From Codonopsis lanceolata (taxonomy: Eukaryota > Streptophyta > Magnoliopsida > Asterales > Campanulaceae): 64,000 nucleotides of DNA. The translations under genes and the position numbers were made by a program. The notes beneath the pieces are model-generated. The model had not been told where the DNA came from. It made no database searches and worked only from the letters and a program-made list of their open reading frames with translations. The stretch spans positions 158,874,437 to 158,938,436 of the forward strand of contig CM028379.1 of NCBI GenBank assembly GCA_013146195.2. The letters are read 5' to 3'. This document shows, piece by piece, positions 46,040 through 57,513 of the stretch. The stretch's first letter is position 1, and each line of letters opens with the position of its first letter.

Positions 46040-47325
46040 TAAACTTTACCTCATACAATTGTTAAAATTTCAAAATGAACCATGATTTTTTGCATTAATA
46101 GAAAATGGTAATTTATTTGAACCCTGACGTTTATTTCTCCTCATGATTTTTTGCATTAATAGAAAGTGGTAATTTATGTCAAATACTTATTTCTTATTTT
46201 AAATTTTACAATATTGTTCAATTGAGTCTAATCAAATTGATCAGTTAAGATTTATTGTTTAAAATAGTATTGGCTTTGTCAATGACTCACTAACATTAAT
46301 GAGAATTAAAATGAAAAATACTAAAAAAAAAAAGACCACATGAATAGCTTCACGTCTTTATAATGGAATCACACAGTGTGTAATTGATACAAATTGATGA
46401 TTCATCCCACATGTGCTTAATTTGAACATACGTGTGACTCACATCTTAACATTTTTATATGTGTCTAAGCATTACCATCATTTGATAATATAGTTAAATT
46501 TTAGAAATTTTTCTACTCAGATTTATGCACACAACACACATCAATATGTATAAATATAAAATATTATATTTTCTTAGTTTCGAGCAAATAATCTCTATTT
46601 AAAATCAAAACCTAAAGAGATAAGTCTAAACTTACAATCTTAACAAACTATTTAAACCGTAATTGATCAGGAAATGAACCCACAGGACTATACTGAAATC
46701 TACAGAGTTGGATTGATTAACCTCTCTAGAATATCGAATTGTTGACTGTTGAGAGATTCCCCGATTTTTATTTTAAATCCGATAAAAAAATGTATTGATT
46801 GAGTTTACTTACCTTGGGTTTCGGGACCCACACGTGAGATACTGAACAGTTTCTGCAGACAGATGGGTGAAGAACCAAACAAACCAGTAGCCAGTACAAG
46901 TCAGATGAATGGAATCTCTATGGCTATTGCCTATTGGTTTCCCTTTAAACTACCTATAAGGTGCCAACAACTCATCTGTTTCTTAATCAATTTTGTCTTC
47001 TTCAAAAAAAAATTTGTTTTTGTATTTTAATTTTGTTTGTATTTACTTATTTTTTCCAAAAAAATAAACATAAAATCAAAGGAAGAGAGAAAGTGATTTT
47101 CCTCCTTCACGCTGTGTGATGAGTATTATATATCCCGTCCGACATATGGGCCAGTCTTGTTTGAAAATAACTTGTTGCAATGCTAAATTTTGCAGAATTT
47201 ATCTTCAAAAACTATAAAAGCTTTTGTATTCCAAGATGCTGTTATATTCATTTCAAAATTATCGTTTGGGTTAATTTGACACACAATTTAAATAAATATA
47301 TTTGACTAAATTATTAATATTAGTT

Positions 47326-47373
<48 letters not shown>

Positions 47374-47945
47374 CCCATAATTAAATTAAAGTATAATGAA
47401 AAAGTAAAGGTAAAGTGGTAAAAATGTTTCAAACAAGACAATTATTTTGAGACAGACAAAAAATGAAAGCAGGACAATAATTCTAAGACGGAATTACTCT
47501 CTCAATTGAATGTGGATGAGAGGAAATTAGATGTCACCTAGAATTTATATTCCCTTTCAAAGAAAAAACGTTTCAAATGCAAATGTGGTTGAGAGGTGTA
47601 GATATCACATTTCAACCAAATTTGTTCATATTATGAATAACAATGTCAACTTCTTATATTCTACTTGAGGGTGTGAATACATCTTAGTCAGCATTTTTCT
47701 TTTAACAAATTATTTCTATTAGTTGTTCCATTTTTTTTATCAAATTTCATTTTAGTGGATAGATGTATGTCACATAAGATCATATCAACATTTGCATTGG
47801 AGAGGTGTGTTTCAATTGAATGTGATTGAAGAAAAAAATTGTCACATATGATCGAGGATGTTAATTATCCACAGCCACGCAAGATCAAATTCACGGTTGC
47901 AATTGCGATGCTCATAATCATATACTTTTACCTTTGACAATTATT
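46040..47945. other. AT-rich intergenic, no gene seen
   Basis: Includes a (TA)n tract at 47329-47371 and a tandemly repeated phrase TGATTTTTTGCATTAATAGAAA at 46084 and 46144. No ORF or RNA gene recognised. Confidence 0.4.
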
Positions 47946-47958
47946 ATGTTCTAAGAAC

Positions 47959-49315
47959 GGAAAAATTGTTAATTTTACCATTATATTTTGACAAATAGTT
48001 ACATTATACCATTGTATTATTTTTTGAACAAAATTGTCATCATACTTGAAAAGGGAGATTCAATTTCACCATTATTACCAACTGCCATTCAATTTTTAAC
48101 TGAATTAATTTCAGTTGCATCCCTTAAGGTTTTTTTAAATTGTAGAAAGATGTTTAATGATAGTTGAAGTTAAAAAATTATATGATTTATGGTTCTTAAC
48201 TTATCAGTTTTTTTTTCTTTTAGAGATTTAAAAAATATACTTTATGAAAAAAAGAACAAAAAATGAATGAAATATGAAAATACAAATAAGAAGGAAATAT
48301 ATATTTTTCCTCAATAAAAAAATAAGAGAAAAATATTAATAATACATTAGCGCTTAGTAACTCACTTCCAATTGACCATAATTTTACCGGATGAGAGATT
48401 AAATCGTTTAAAAATATTTAATGGTTGGGATAATCACATGTGGGGAGGGGTTATCATTTTTATTAATAAATTATTTACTAAATTATTAAAAGATTACTTA
48501 ATAATTATTACAAATAAATTAATTAAAATTATTAAATAATTTTTTAAATAAATTATTGAATTATTTTAAATAATTCATTTTTAAATAAATTATTAAATAA
48601 AACATATAATTCATAAAATCATCAAATAAAATTAAAAAAAGAGTAGTATTCAAAAATAATAATAATAACACATCACAATTTTCATGGTGGCTCTTATAGG
48701 TTGAATTAAAAGTTTTTTTAAAACATTAATACATTATAATTAAAGTCAATTTTCTTTACGAATTAAATTACATTCAATGAATGAGTGTTAACAACTAGAT
48801 TTAATGAATTAATTTTTTTTTAAATTTATTAATTGATTAGATTTCCATTAAACTTATTATATTTTATTATTATTATTATATTTTTATTATATGATCCATT
48901 AAGACAAAATGTATATATTCATTAATTTAAATATTTTTCTCTTATTTTTTATTCAAACAATATATCTTTTCTTCTCATTTGTATTTTTATATTTCATTCA
49001 TTCTTTCATTTTTTGTTTATAAAATAATATACTTTTTTACCCTTAAAAGAAAAAAAAGGACTCCCTTATAATTTAAGAACAAAAAAAAAAACAATTTACC
49101 TTTTAACTTCCACAATCATTAATGATTTTCTAACATTTTTAAAAACTCTAGGGGAGACAACTGAAATTAATCCCGTTAAAAATGGAGAACAATTAGAAAT
49201 AGTGGCAAAATTGCATCTATTTTTAAAAGTACAAAGACAATTTCGCTCGAAAAACAGTATAGTAGTAAAATGTAAAGATTCGTCAAAATACAGTGGCAAA
49301 ATTAACAATTTTTTC
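47959..49315. mobile_element. Non-autonomous Mutator-like element, about 215-bp TIRs
   Basis: 1357 bp. Ends GGAAAAATTGTTAATTTTACC and, inverted, GAAAAAATTGTTAATTTTGCC. The inverted match continues for roughly 215 bp per arm (to about 48175 and 49100). The target duplication TTCTAAGAAC (47949-47958 and 49316-49325) is 9-10 bp. Long TIRs with a 9-10 bp duplication indicate Mutator. The interior is AT-rich without coding capacity. Confidence 0.85.
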
Positions 49316-50153
49316 TTCTAAGAACATTAATGTACATGCGTTATTAAAATAATCATAAGTCAATTTCATTAATTTTAGTGAAAAAATTAAACATTAATTG
49401 ACACTTAATTAAGAACTAGGGTAATATTATAGGGAGAGGCTATTCTTCGCTACAATTTTTACTTATCCACTACATCCTTAATTATTGCATTAAATAAATA
49501 CACGTTTTGACAAAACTACTCATTTTTAAGTTGATCAATCAAGTTACTTTTTTAATTACCTTCTAACATTTATTTTTTTGATCAAACATCAATGGACAAT
49601 ATAATTATTCTATTTATATTCTTAACATTTTAATTCTCAACAAACAATGTACTTTTTTTCCGTAATAAATATGTTTAATCAATTTTTCTAATCACTCACA
49701 TTTCATATTCCATTATCATAAAACTAATATGATTAATAAATTTTCAACCATTTTAGATTATATTGGATATTTTATTATCAAAAATCAATATTCTAATTTA
49801 GTTTAAAAATATTATTTTAAAATATAAATTCAATTATTATCGTAGATATTAAACTGAATATTTGTTTTAATCAACTCAAGAATTAAATTTTCGAATCAAT
49901 TATAAATGAAGGCAAAATATTTAAATATTACGATACTATTTCATATTATGATTTTACTATTAAATTATTTTACTATTTCATCTTTTAAATTTCACTTTAA
50001 TTTTTTTCCATAACCAATAAACATATATTTACTCAAAGTTTGGTAGACAAAATGTCCATACTATAATTTTTTTATTATACAATATAACTTTAGTCATAAA
50101 ATTAATAAATAAAGCCATTACAAAATGTAAAAATCTATATTATAATTTTGCTC

Positions 50154-50285
50154 AATAGTTAACTATTGGTCAGGATTCATTTTTACCAAACATAACTACT
50201 GGCCAGGATTAAATCTTTTGAAAAGTTAAACTATTGGTCAGGATTCATTTTTACCAAACATAACTACTGACATGATTAAATCTCA
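50154..50285. repeat. Tandem duplication, about 67-bp unit x2
   Basis: TAACTATTGGTCAGGATTCA followed by TTTTTACCAAACATAACTACTG occurs twice in a row. Confidence 0.8.
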
Positions 50286-50551
50286 AAGATTTACTATTTT
50301 ACAAATATTTAGTTTGTAGTTTCTTAATTGATTGTTATCGTAATCAACTAAAATATCAATTTAATTTTTGTTCAGTCTAGATTAAGTTTTTTTAAAAAAA
50401 AAAATTGTTCGTAAGTTTTGTAATTAATTTTTGTAATTTTAAATATTTGTATTTTTAATTACTTTCTTTTTAAAAAGTTTGAGCTAACTTTCTCTTATTG
50501 ATCTGAAATCTTTGTTAGTTTTTTGTTAGTTCACTCCGTCTCATTCAATTT

Positions 50552-51092
50552 CAAGGTTCTAAAAATCGTTAGGCGGCCGCTCGGCGACATACTAGCGCCT
50601 AGCGCTTAGGGGACTAGTCGGGGCGTAATTGGGGCCTAGGCAGGGTCTAGAATTAAGACATAATTACCATTTTTTTTGATAATTTACATCAAAGACCAAA
50701 CACATTGAATACAAATTTAATTTTTTTTATGTTTGTCATTTTATCAAACACTTATCTATATTTGTAAAATGAACAAAACTATACAAATCTACCATTAATC
50801 TCAATTCTCAACAACCCCAAAGTAATAAACCAATCAAGTTTAGAATAAAAAACAAAAAAAATATTACTCCAATTCGCCCCCCATTACCTCCCTCGCTGCC
50901 TCACCATTACCACTCCCCCTTCCTTCTCCGGTCACCGCATGCCACAAAATCAAAACTACAAAAATAAATTAAGGTCGGCGAGGTTTGGCGTAGATGTCGA
51001 CTTGGTCGATTAGGCGGAAACTAAAAAAGTCGCGGCAGTAGAGAGGGGCCTAGCGCCTAGGCGCGGCCTAGGCGGGGAGTTTTAGAACACTG
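50552..51092. mobile_element. GC-ended hAT MITE
   Basis: 541 bp. Ends CAAGGTTCTAAAA and, inverted, CAGTGTTCTAAAA (hAT CAxxG type), flanked by a perfect 8-bp duplication TTCAATTT (50544-50551, 51093-51100). Subterminal parts are rich in CCTAGGCG/CGCCTAG palindromic words, unlike the AT-rich surroundings. Confidence 0.88.
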
Positions 51093-51738
51093 TTCAATTT
51101 ATTTTATGGTTTTTGTCTGAAATTTTCATTTTTTAAATTTATTTCAATTAACATGTGTTGGGTTAGTGTGTGTGATAAAGAATTCTTTTGGATGCTTAAT
51201 TATACTTTTTTGGATGAGTTATAAAACTTTACAGCTAATAAAATGTGTTTTTCTTTAGTTTTCGGGATGTCGTTTTTGTTTTGTGTAGTGTACATTGATC
51301 CGATCCCTACAAAATTTCAAGCATATATTAATTTATTCGCATCATACTCACTTCATACACTGACCATCTCTATACTGATATCGTGCCATAGGCACGAGCA
51401 CGGAATCTAGTAATAATAGATAACTATGTTGTTCATAAATGTTTGAACTAAAAATAATAGTTAAAGGTAATTAGGAAAGTAACTTGATTAGTCAACTTAA
51501 AATGAGCAAGTACTTAAGGGGTAATTTTGTCCAAATATGAATTTATTTGATAAAATTATTAAGGATGTAGTGGATAAGTAAAAATTATAGTGAAAATAGC
51601 CTCTCTCAATATTGTATTATGCATTATTGAGATAGTTTCTAATGAATAAATAATGTTGATATAACATTTTGAATTAGAAAATATTATTCCAAGCGAATGT
51701 TTAGCAATATTACCGGTATATGCATTAAAAAAAAGTTG

Positions 51739-51855
51739 AGTAAGACTCATGTAAAACCGTCTTACGGATTTTAATTTGTAAGACGAAACATCACTATCTC
51801 ACAACTTAACAATCAACACACGGTGTATCTAAGTCAAATTGATTCATTTTATATA
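51739..51855. mobile_element. ACGGTCTTAC-type MITE copy
   Basis: GTAAAACCGTCTTACGGATT at the left and the family centre CAATCAACACACGGTG; the right arm is cut short by the next repeat. Confidence 0.55.
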
Positions 51856-52975
51856 AGGGTGATAAGCGGACCGGTACAATGCGGTGGAATTATAATCGCA
51901 AAAGTTCATCATTATTTTTTAAACCGCTACAGTGCACTTTTTGAGAAAAATGACGAAAATACCATTAATGAAGGAAAGACGTGCACACAAAGCCACTGTC
52001 CCAATTTGTGCACTGGTAAAAAAAATTGGGTGTCGGTAAAAAAATTTGGGCGTTGCTAAAAATTTTTGGGGTGTCGGTAAATTTTTTTGGGTGCCGTTCA
52101 ATTTTTTTGGTATCGCTATCCAAAAGCCATTGCCCAAAATTTGGGTGTTACTCAAAATTTGGGTGTCGCTCAAAATTTTGAGCGTCGCAAGGAAAAAAAT
52201 TGAGTGTCGCTCAAAATTTGAGCATTGTTCATCTTTAATGCCGAGAAATATGCATCGTACCTCCTTCTCTTTTATCGCTCAAAGGAAATCGCTCAAAATT
52301 TTAGGTATCGAACGAGCATTGAAGAAGGGGAAAAGACGAGGAAACATACCTGAAATTGTCAATTGTGATTCCTTCAGAAAAGAATTATGTATCGTACTGC
52401 AACTTTCTTCGTGCAAATTGTGAAAAAAAAAAAACCCAATACAACTATTAAAAAAATACTGACAACTAATGACTAAAGAAGACAGTAACCAGGTGTCGAA
52501 GCAACACCAGGACTAGGGTACAACGTCAAAGTCTAACTTACTTTAGCATCATCGAAAAAACAACTGAAAATTTTAAAAAAAGACTGAAACATTTTACACA
52601 TTCACAACATAGTGGTCTCTTTGCATCTTTTTATCCATTACACAATGACAATGATCTGACTGAAAGCTCAATTATTATGGGAGCTCTGCCGCAACGGTGC
52701 TTCATGTAAGAGCAAACCCCATCAACAATTTCAAGTTTTTCTTTCACCAAACAGACACTCCTCTTCAAAAAGTAATGGTTCGGTTTCAAAAATTTGGTTC
52801 AATTTTCAATTGTTTTTTATTGGGGAGTGGGAACGATGTTATTTAATGAAAAAAAATATATACTTTTACGGTTTAAAAAAATAAAACACTTCAACTATTA
52901 ACATTTTAAAGAATGGTAACGACCCTTAATTAATCAATTATATAAAGTATCTGACCGGTTTTCTAAAGTTTTACC
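51856..52975. repeat. Diverged element related to GGGAAAATTGTGGG family, with internal minisatellite
   Basis: Left GGGTGATAAGCGGACCGGTAC and inverse right GGGTAAAACTTTAGAAAACCGG resemble each other weakly. The left subterminal part (TTTTTTAAACCGCTACAGTG, ACCATTAATGAAGG) follows the family pattern. No target duplication seen. Confidence 0.4.
52016..52240. repeat. Degenerate minisatellite, about 20-bp unit
   Basis: Diverged tandem repeats of the type TTGGGTGTCGCTCAAAAT, around ten copies, with gradual change of unit along the array. Confidence 0.75.
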
Positions 52976-53127
52976 CAAAAAGTATAACATGTCGTGCTGG
53001 TTACTTTTGAGTAAATTGACTAAGCTTGTTTGTTGATAGTTTTAAGAAAATTACCACACTTGTTAGTTACCATGATTATGCACGCAGTATTACTCAAAAT
53101 TTGAGAGTAATAGTTTGTTGGGAGTCC

Positions 53128-53268
53128 AGATCTCCTGTACCACTTGTATATATCACTGGTGTACTACTTTTCATCTCAACCACTGGTTAAGATGTAATAG
53201 TTGGGATGTAATGATTGAGATGAAAAGTGATACACCAGTGGTACACACAAGTGATACATGAATATCAT
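53128..53268. mobile_element. Foldback MITE-like palindrome
   Basis: The left arm CCACTTGTATATATCACTGGTGTACTACTTTTCATCTCAACCA (53140-53182) is mirrored by the right arm TGAGATGAAAAGTGATACACCAGTGGTACACACAAGTG (53217-53253). Arms are about 50 bp with a 35-bp centre. Confidence 0.7.
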
Positions 53269-53821
53269 TATGCTTATGGTTAATAAGAGCATGAACAACA
53301 ATTTCATCAAATTAAACACCAAATCAAACAAAACTCATTAAAATCTAATAAATTAATTCATTTGATACTCGATTCAAAAGTAAAAATCTTTCTAATAGTA
53401 GTACAAACTTCAACACTTTTAAATAGCAACATTTTTATCTTGAAAATCAGTTTAGTGTCAAAATGAAGCAAACCAAGTCTCTATTTATAGATAAAAATGT
53501 GTACTCTTTTTTATTAAAAAAAATCAAAACATTTTTTGAATTACTAAAAAACTAAAAAAGGAGATAAAAAAATCAAAACAATGCTTGTATGATTTGGTTT
53601 TGATTTATATCATATATTGATACAAATCAAACCAAATCAAATTAAATTTTGATTTGATTGTTTTAGATCCTCTGTTGTATGAGATGATTTATCTATGATT
53701 TATAGAAGATCGTCCGTTATCTATGCCCTAAGGCATTCGTCCACCTCAAATATCAAACTCTAAAATCCATTTTCGTTAATTTCTTCATTAAATGCCCACA
53801 TGTACCTCACCTCTACCAACC

Positions 53822-53890
53822 AACGAGCTCTAACTCAACTGGTACTGCTCACTTCTCCGTCGGGTGTTCAAGTCTCACAAGAGACACCCT
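53822..53890 (+). repeat. tRNA-like SINE head (possible)
   Basis: GAGCTCTAACTCAACTGGTA (A-box-like) followed about 30 bp later by CGGGTGTTCAAGTCTC (B-box-like). Borders and tail are not defined. Confidence 0.35.
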
Positions 53891-53924
53891 GGACTTTACA
53901 TCTCTAGCCTCTTCAGAGGCATCG

Positions 53925-54260
53925 TTGTTGTTCAAACCTTACCCAAAGACCTCATTTAGCTACTCACTTATCTTAAACGAAAGGTTAGGTGTTCAAGCCC
54001 TACCACCCTGGTACTTCACCACTCTCAACCGAGAGGTCGGATGTTCAAAGCCTTACCAGAGGCACCATTTGTTCGAGCACCGTTGTTGTTCAAGCCTTAT
54101 CCAAAGACCCCATTTAGCTATTCACTTATCTTAACGGAAAGGTTGAGTGTTCAAGCCCTACTACCCTGATACTTCACCACTCTCAACATGGTACTTCACC
54201 ACTCTCAATCGAGAGGTCGGATGTTCAAAGCCTTATCAGAGGCACCATTTGTTCAAGCCA
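53925..54260. repeat. Tandem duplication, about 150-bp unit
   Basis: CGTTGTTGTTCAA, CAAAGACC(T/C)CATTTAGCTA, GAAAGGTT, GTTCAAGCCCTAC and CGAGAGGTCGGATGTTCAAA recur in the same order in 53925-54075 and 54080-54255; the second has an extra internal repeat of GGTACTTCACCACTCTCAA. Confidence 0.8.
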
Positions 54261-54504
54261 CACTAAAGGCATCATATATATAATTGTAGTTGGAGTATGT
54301 TCTATGTTCCCTCCAACCTTTGGAAAGAAAAAAAAGTGGTACTTTAAAAATAAAATAAAAAATACCTCACCCCAACCAAGCACTGTCATGTCCTCTCTCT
54401 CCCGTTTGAATTGCAACTTAACCAATTTAGACAAAATAACATAAACAGATATATACAGATCCATACACACATATGTATATATATATATATACATGAATTG
54501 GGTA

Positions 54505-55189
54505 ACTAAATAAGAGATGGGAGGGGTGGGGAGCTTTGACGCTTAGAAGAGGAAGAAAGATCGGTGAGACAAGAATGGATCTTGAGAGAAGCGAGTGTTT
54601 CATCGTTGCGTATTATGGTTTTGAGCAGGGGCTGATCTAAAGGCATGGTGGGTACGGCTAAAGCACAAGTCAGATTCTGTCCAAAAAAAAAAATTGATAA
54701 ATATTTTTTCCCAATTTTTTTTTTCGCTATAGTCTCGGCTCTTTTTCTCAACCACTAAAATCTATTTTTGAAATATTGTCCTAAAATATCGGATCATCTT
54801 TTTTTACAACTTCGCCCAACACTTTTGATTCAAAAATCACAATTGTTGCACAAGGAAACGAGGATTAATATACTTCATATTTGCATTCTAAGTTTGTAGG
54901 AATTATATTTTGTACATATTTTAAACTTTTAGTCCCAAAATGTAGACATTTAATTTAAATGTTTAGTCATTATCTTTAAAATATTTAATTTAATATATGC
55001 AATGGGTAAGATTCATTAAATCACTAAATATATATAACTTCTTCTTTTGATAAATGAAGTTATTTTTCATGATTATGATTGTTAACTATATTTAAAAAAA
55101 CCAAGCTCACGTAATTTTGAAATCCTGGATCCGCCCCTGGTTTTGAGCCGGCAGCGCTGGTACTCTGTTAGCTTCTGTGACGACGCCAT
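54505..55189 (-). pseudogene. WDR76-like gene, first exon fragment split by MITE
   Basis: Minus-strand start at 55189 gives MASSQKLTEYQRCRLKT. This runs to the insertion at 55139 and resumes below 54627 as IIRNDETLASLKIHS and LTDLSSSSKRQ, in frame once the insert and one duplication copy are removed. The pattern LTEYxRxRLxxIxRNxExLASLKI is the N-terminus of plant WD-repeat protein 76 (a DDB2-like, chromatin-associated WD40 protein). The rest of the gene, including all WD repeats, is absent downstream (54500 and lower). It is therefore a decayed 5' fragment. Confidence 0.7.
54627..55138. mobile_element. 512-bp MITE in WDR76-like exon
   Basis: Ends AGGGGCTGATCTA and, inverted, AGGGGCGGATCCA; perfect 10-bp duplication GGTTTTGAGC (54617-54626, 55139-55148). 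The 9-10 bp duplication suggests a Mutator-type element, though the TIR is short. Confidence 0.85.
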
Positions 55190-55439
55190 TAGAAGCTGTA
55201 GCAACACTTGTTTTCTTTTCTTTCCTTTTCTTGTTGGGTACAACTACAAGTACTCACCGAATCTGCTGTTAGGAGGAATTCAATTGGGTGTGATTCCTGG
55301 GAATCATGACTTAACTGAAAATATAGGATTGGAATTATTGACTTAACACAATGTCAATATGTTGATATTTTTAACCTTTCCTTTTCTTGTTTAAATGTTT
55401 AATGCTATCATGTCTCAGCAAAAAATTACAGAGCTAGGA

Positions 55440-55655
55440 AGGAAACAAATACAAAGGGAAATGCCAATGCATCGATTTGTATCACCGATGCATTGATTTT
55501 GAACCTCGTTCCATCGCTATGTTACACAATTATTTGTGATGCAAAATCTTGGATTTGCAATATACCAACTGGACCCCAATGCAGAAAATTTCGATGCACA
55601 ATTTGTAATACAAATATTTTGAAGTATATGTGACATTTAGTCATTGAAAATTTAA
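55440..55655. repeat. AT-rich repeat with GATGCA motifs
   Basis: CGATGCACAATTTGTAAT and related words match the stretch at 62085-62240 on the far side of the kinase remnant and resemble the interior of the short hAT MITE. No ends defined. Confidence 0.4.
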
Positions 55656-55882
55656 CATGCAGAGAATCAAACCACAATAAACAATTGTTGTTTCACAAAA
55701 GTTGTGTAGATACTGCAGTGCAGAAGCCACATCAATTGCAATATTCAGTCACTGTGGAAGAATTAGAGCTCTCGAGCCATGCACATGGGCACATCCCCAG
55801 TTTGCGGATACAACCACGAGTTCAATATTCCGTTAGCCATGAATTCGTAGAATAGAGATTTGAATTCATTACCTTTAAAATC

Positions 55883-56675
55883 TGATGTAGCAAAAACACA
55901 GCTTGGGCCGTCCTTGAGTTGGGTAGGATATCTGGGCTTGGAATCGTCCTCCTTGAGCCTGTTAAGATCACAAACAAACCTGAGTGGAAGTGCAAGGTAG
56001 GGCCTCGCGAAACCCCTCCGGCGTGAGAGTAAGTCTCGAGTGTGATTGTCAAAAGATAAATTGACAGAGTAACAACGCTCAAGAAAGTGTGTGTACCTTG
56101 TTAATGATTATGGAGAGGTATTTATAGGCCCCGGTGGTGTTTGAATCCGTCTAGGATTCAGTTTCCATAACTGCCGAATCAATCAAGGAGAGAATCCCTT
56201 GATTTTAGGCGTGATAGGCGGCTGGCCGCGAAGATGAAGGAGTAGATAAGGCAAGTGTTCTGCCTAAACATGGAAACCTTTGACTTGTCTTGGAGAGCAA
56301 GCTACCGGTGATTCCTGTTTGATGTGTGCCCGGGCGAGCATGGCTCTACCCGGCTCCTCCACTTGCATTGCTTCTGAACTTACTGTCGGTCCAAGGTACG
56401 ACTTCTGGTCGGGCAGGCAAGGCCAATACTCGAACAAGTTTGGACGAGATGAGTCTGGTTTCTTTGCCAAGTATGTGTGATGTCCTGGCATGGCCCCTGG
56501 TCGGGCAGGCAAGGCCTTTGCCCGACCAGGTTTGGATGAAAGTCACGTTGCTTGGTGCTCGTAGCTTCTATCATTTTACTCGCTGGGTTGTGGGCCCCGC
56601 ATTCCCTGTGCTCGTGATTGGCACATGATGCCAGCTCGTGCCCTGCTCGTGACCCACCTTGGGCCGGGTATATCA
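55883..56675 (-). repeat. 3' LTR of Tat-like element
   Basis: 793 bp; carries a duplicated CCCGGCTCCTCCACTTGC-containing segment around 56330-56395 that is different in the partner. Minus TATA box at 56119-56126. Confidence 0.92.
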
Positions 56676-57000
56676 GTGGCCCCTAGATCCCTGTCTGGCG
56701 GGCATTCATGCTCGGAGCGGGGAGCGTTCAAGTCCGATACTCATACGGGCTTTAGCACTTATGAATTTTCAGAAAGGCAAGGAATTCAGCGGGATAGACT
56801 TTGAGGCGTGTCAAGGAAGCTTCTTGTTGAGGGCGTGTCAGGCGCGTGGGCGAGAAAAGCGCGTGAGGCGTCAGAAGTGGAGACGATTGGACGGGGCACG
56901 AAGCACGAAGGGCTGCATTTAATGCCTTGTCATGATGGGCCGCCTCCAAGCGCCGTTTCGGGCTCCGAGCTCTCCCCCCAAAACCGTTCAAGGGCCAGCC

Positions 57001-57008
57001 TATAAAAG
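57001..57008 (+). promoter_or_regulatory. TATA box of antisense gene
   Basis: TATAAAAG in a GC-rich context, about 325 bp past the LTR, with CTCTTTACGAATTCTGAGAC following where transcription should start. Confidence 0.65.
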
Positions 57009-57513
57009 GCAAGCCCCTCTCCCCTTTCACCTCTTTACGAATTCTGAGACTTTCAAATAGAGATTTTTCTGGAGAGCTTTCGTTGCCGACTCCTAGTGTT
57101 CCAGATTCCGGTGACTTTGCTCTGGTGACTTTGCTCAACAAATCATGCTGTTCATCCTCCTGTGGTGTCTTAAACCCAGCTTTAGGAAGATTTCACCCTT
57201 CAACTGTTAACAGAAGACGCTCCAATTCAGAAATCGAAAGTAAGTCTTCTTACCCTCTTTCGCCCATTCTGTTTTTGGTTTTCTGGGTTTAGCAAGGTTT
57301 TTCCTGCTCTCCTTCTTCATCCCCTTATGTCTCAGTTAGGGTTTACATGGGTAAGACCGCCCTTAGGTAGAGATCGAGGAAAAGAAACCACAATCCTGCT
57401 CGCTAGGCGGGCAGAACCCCTTACGTTGACCTAGACTTAGGATTTTCTTCCCTTTTTCTTTGATAGTTACCCGGACAGAATTCTGATAGCTTTCTTCCTC
57501 GATCTCTTTGTAG

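Larger units (their letters stand above)
49431..51606. mobile_element. Non-autonomous Mutator-like element with nested hAT MITE
   Basis: 2176 bp. Left AGGGAGAGGCTATTCTTCGC and inverse right AGAGAGAGGCTATTTTCACT, with matching for about 170 bp per arm (for example ACTTATCCACTACATCCTTAA in both). Flanks TAATATTAT and CAATATTGT match at 7 of 9. The interior holds a tandem duplication (50154-50285) and a complete hAT MITE (50552-51092). Confidence 0.8.

Noticed and set aside
52016..52240. Possible CRISPR-like array
   Set aside because: Units are contiguous and degenerate with no unique spacers; plant context; it is a minisatellite.
56752..57141. 129-codon minus-strand ORF in the Tat-like element
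   Set aside because: Overlaps the promoter and 5' UTR of the antisense gene; no gag or other LTR-element motif although it is in the LTR sense direction.
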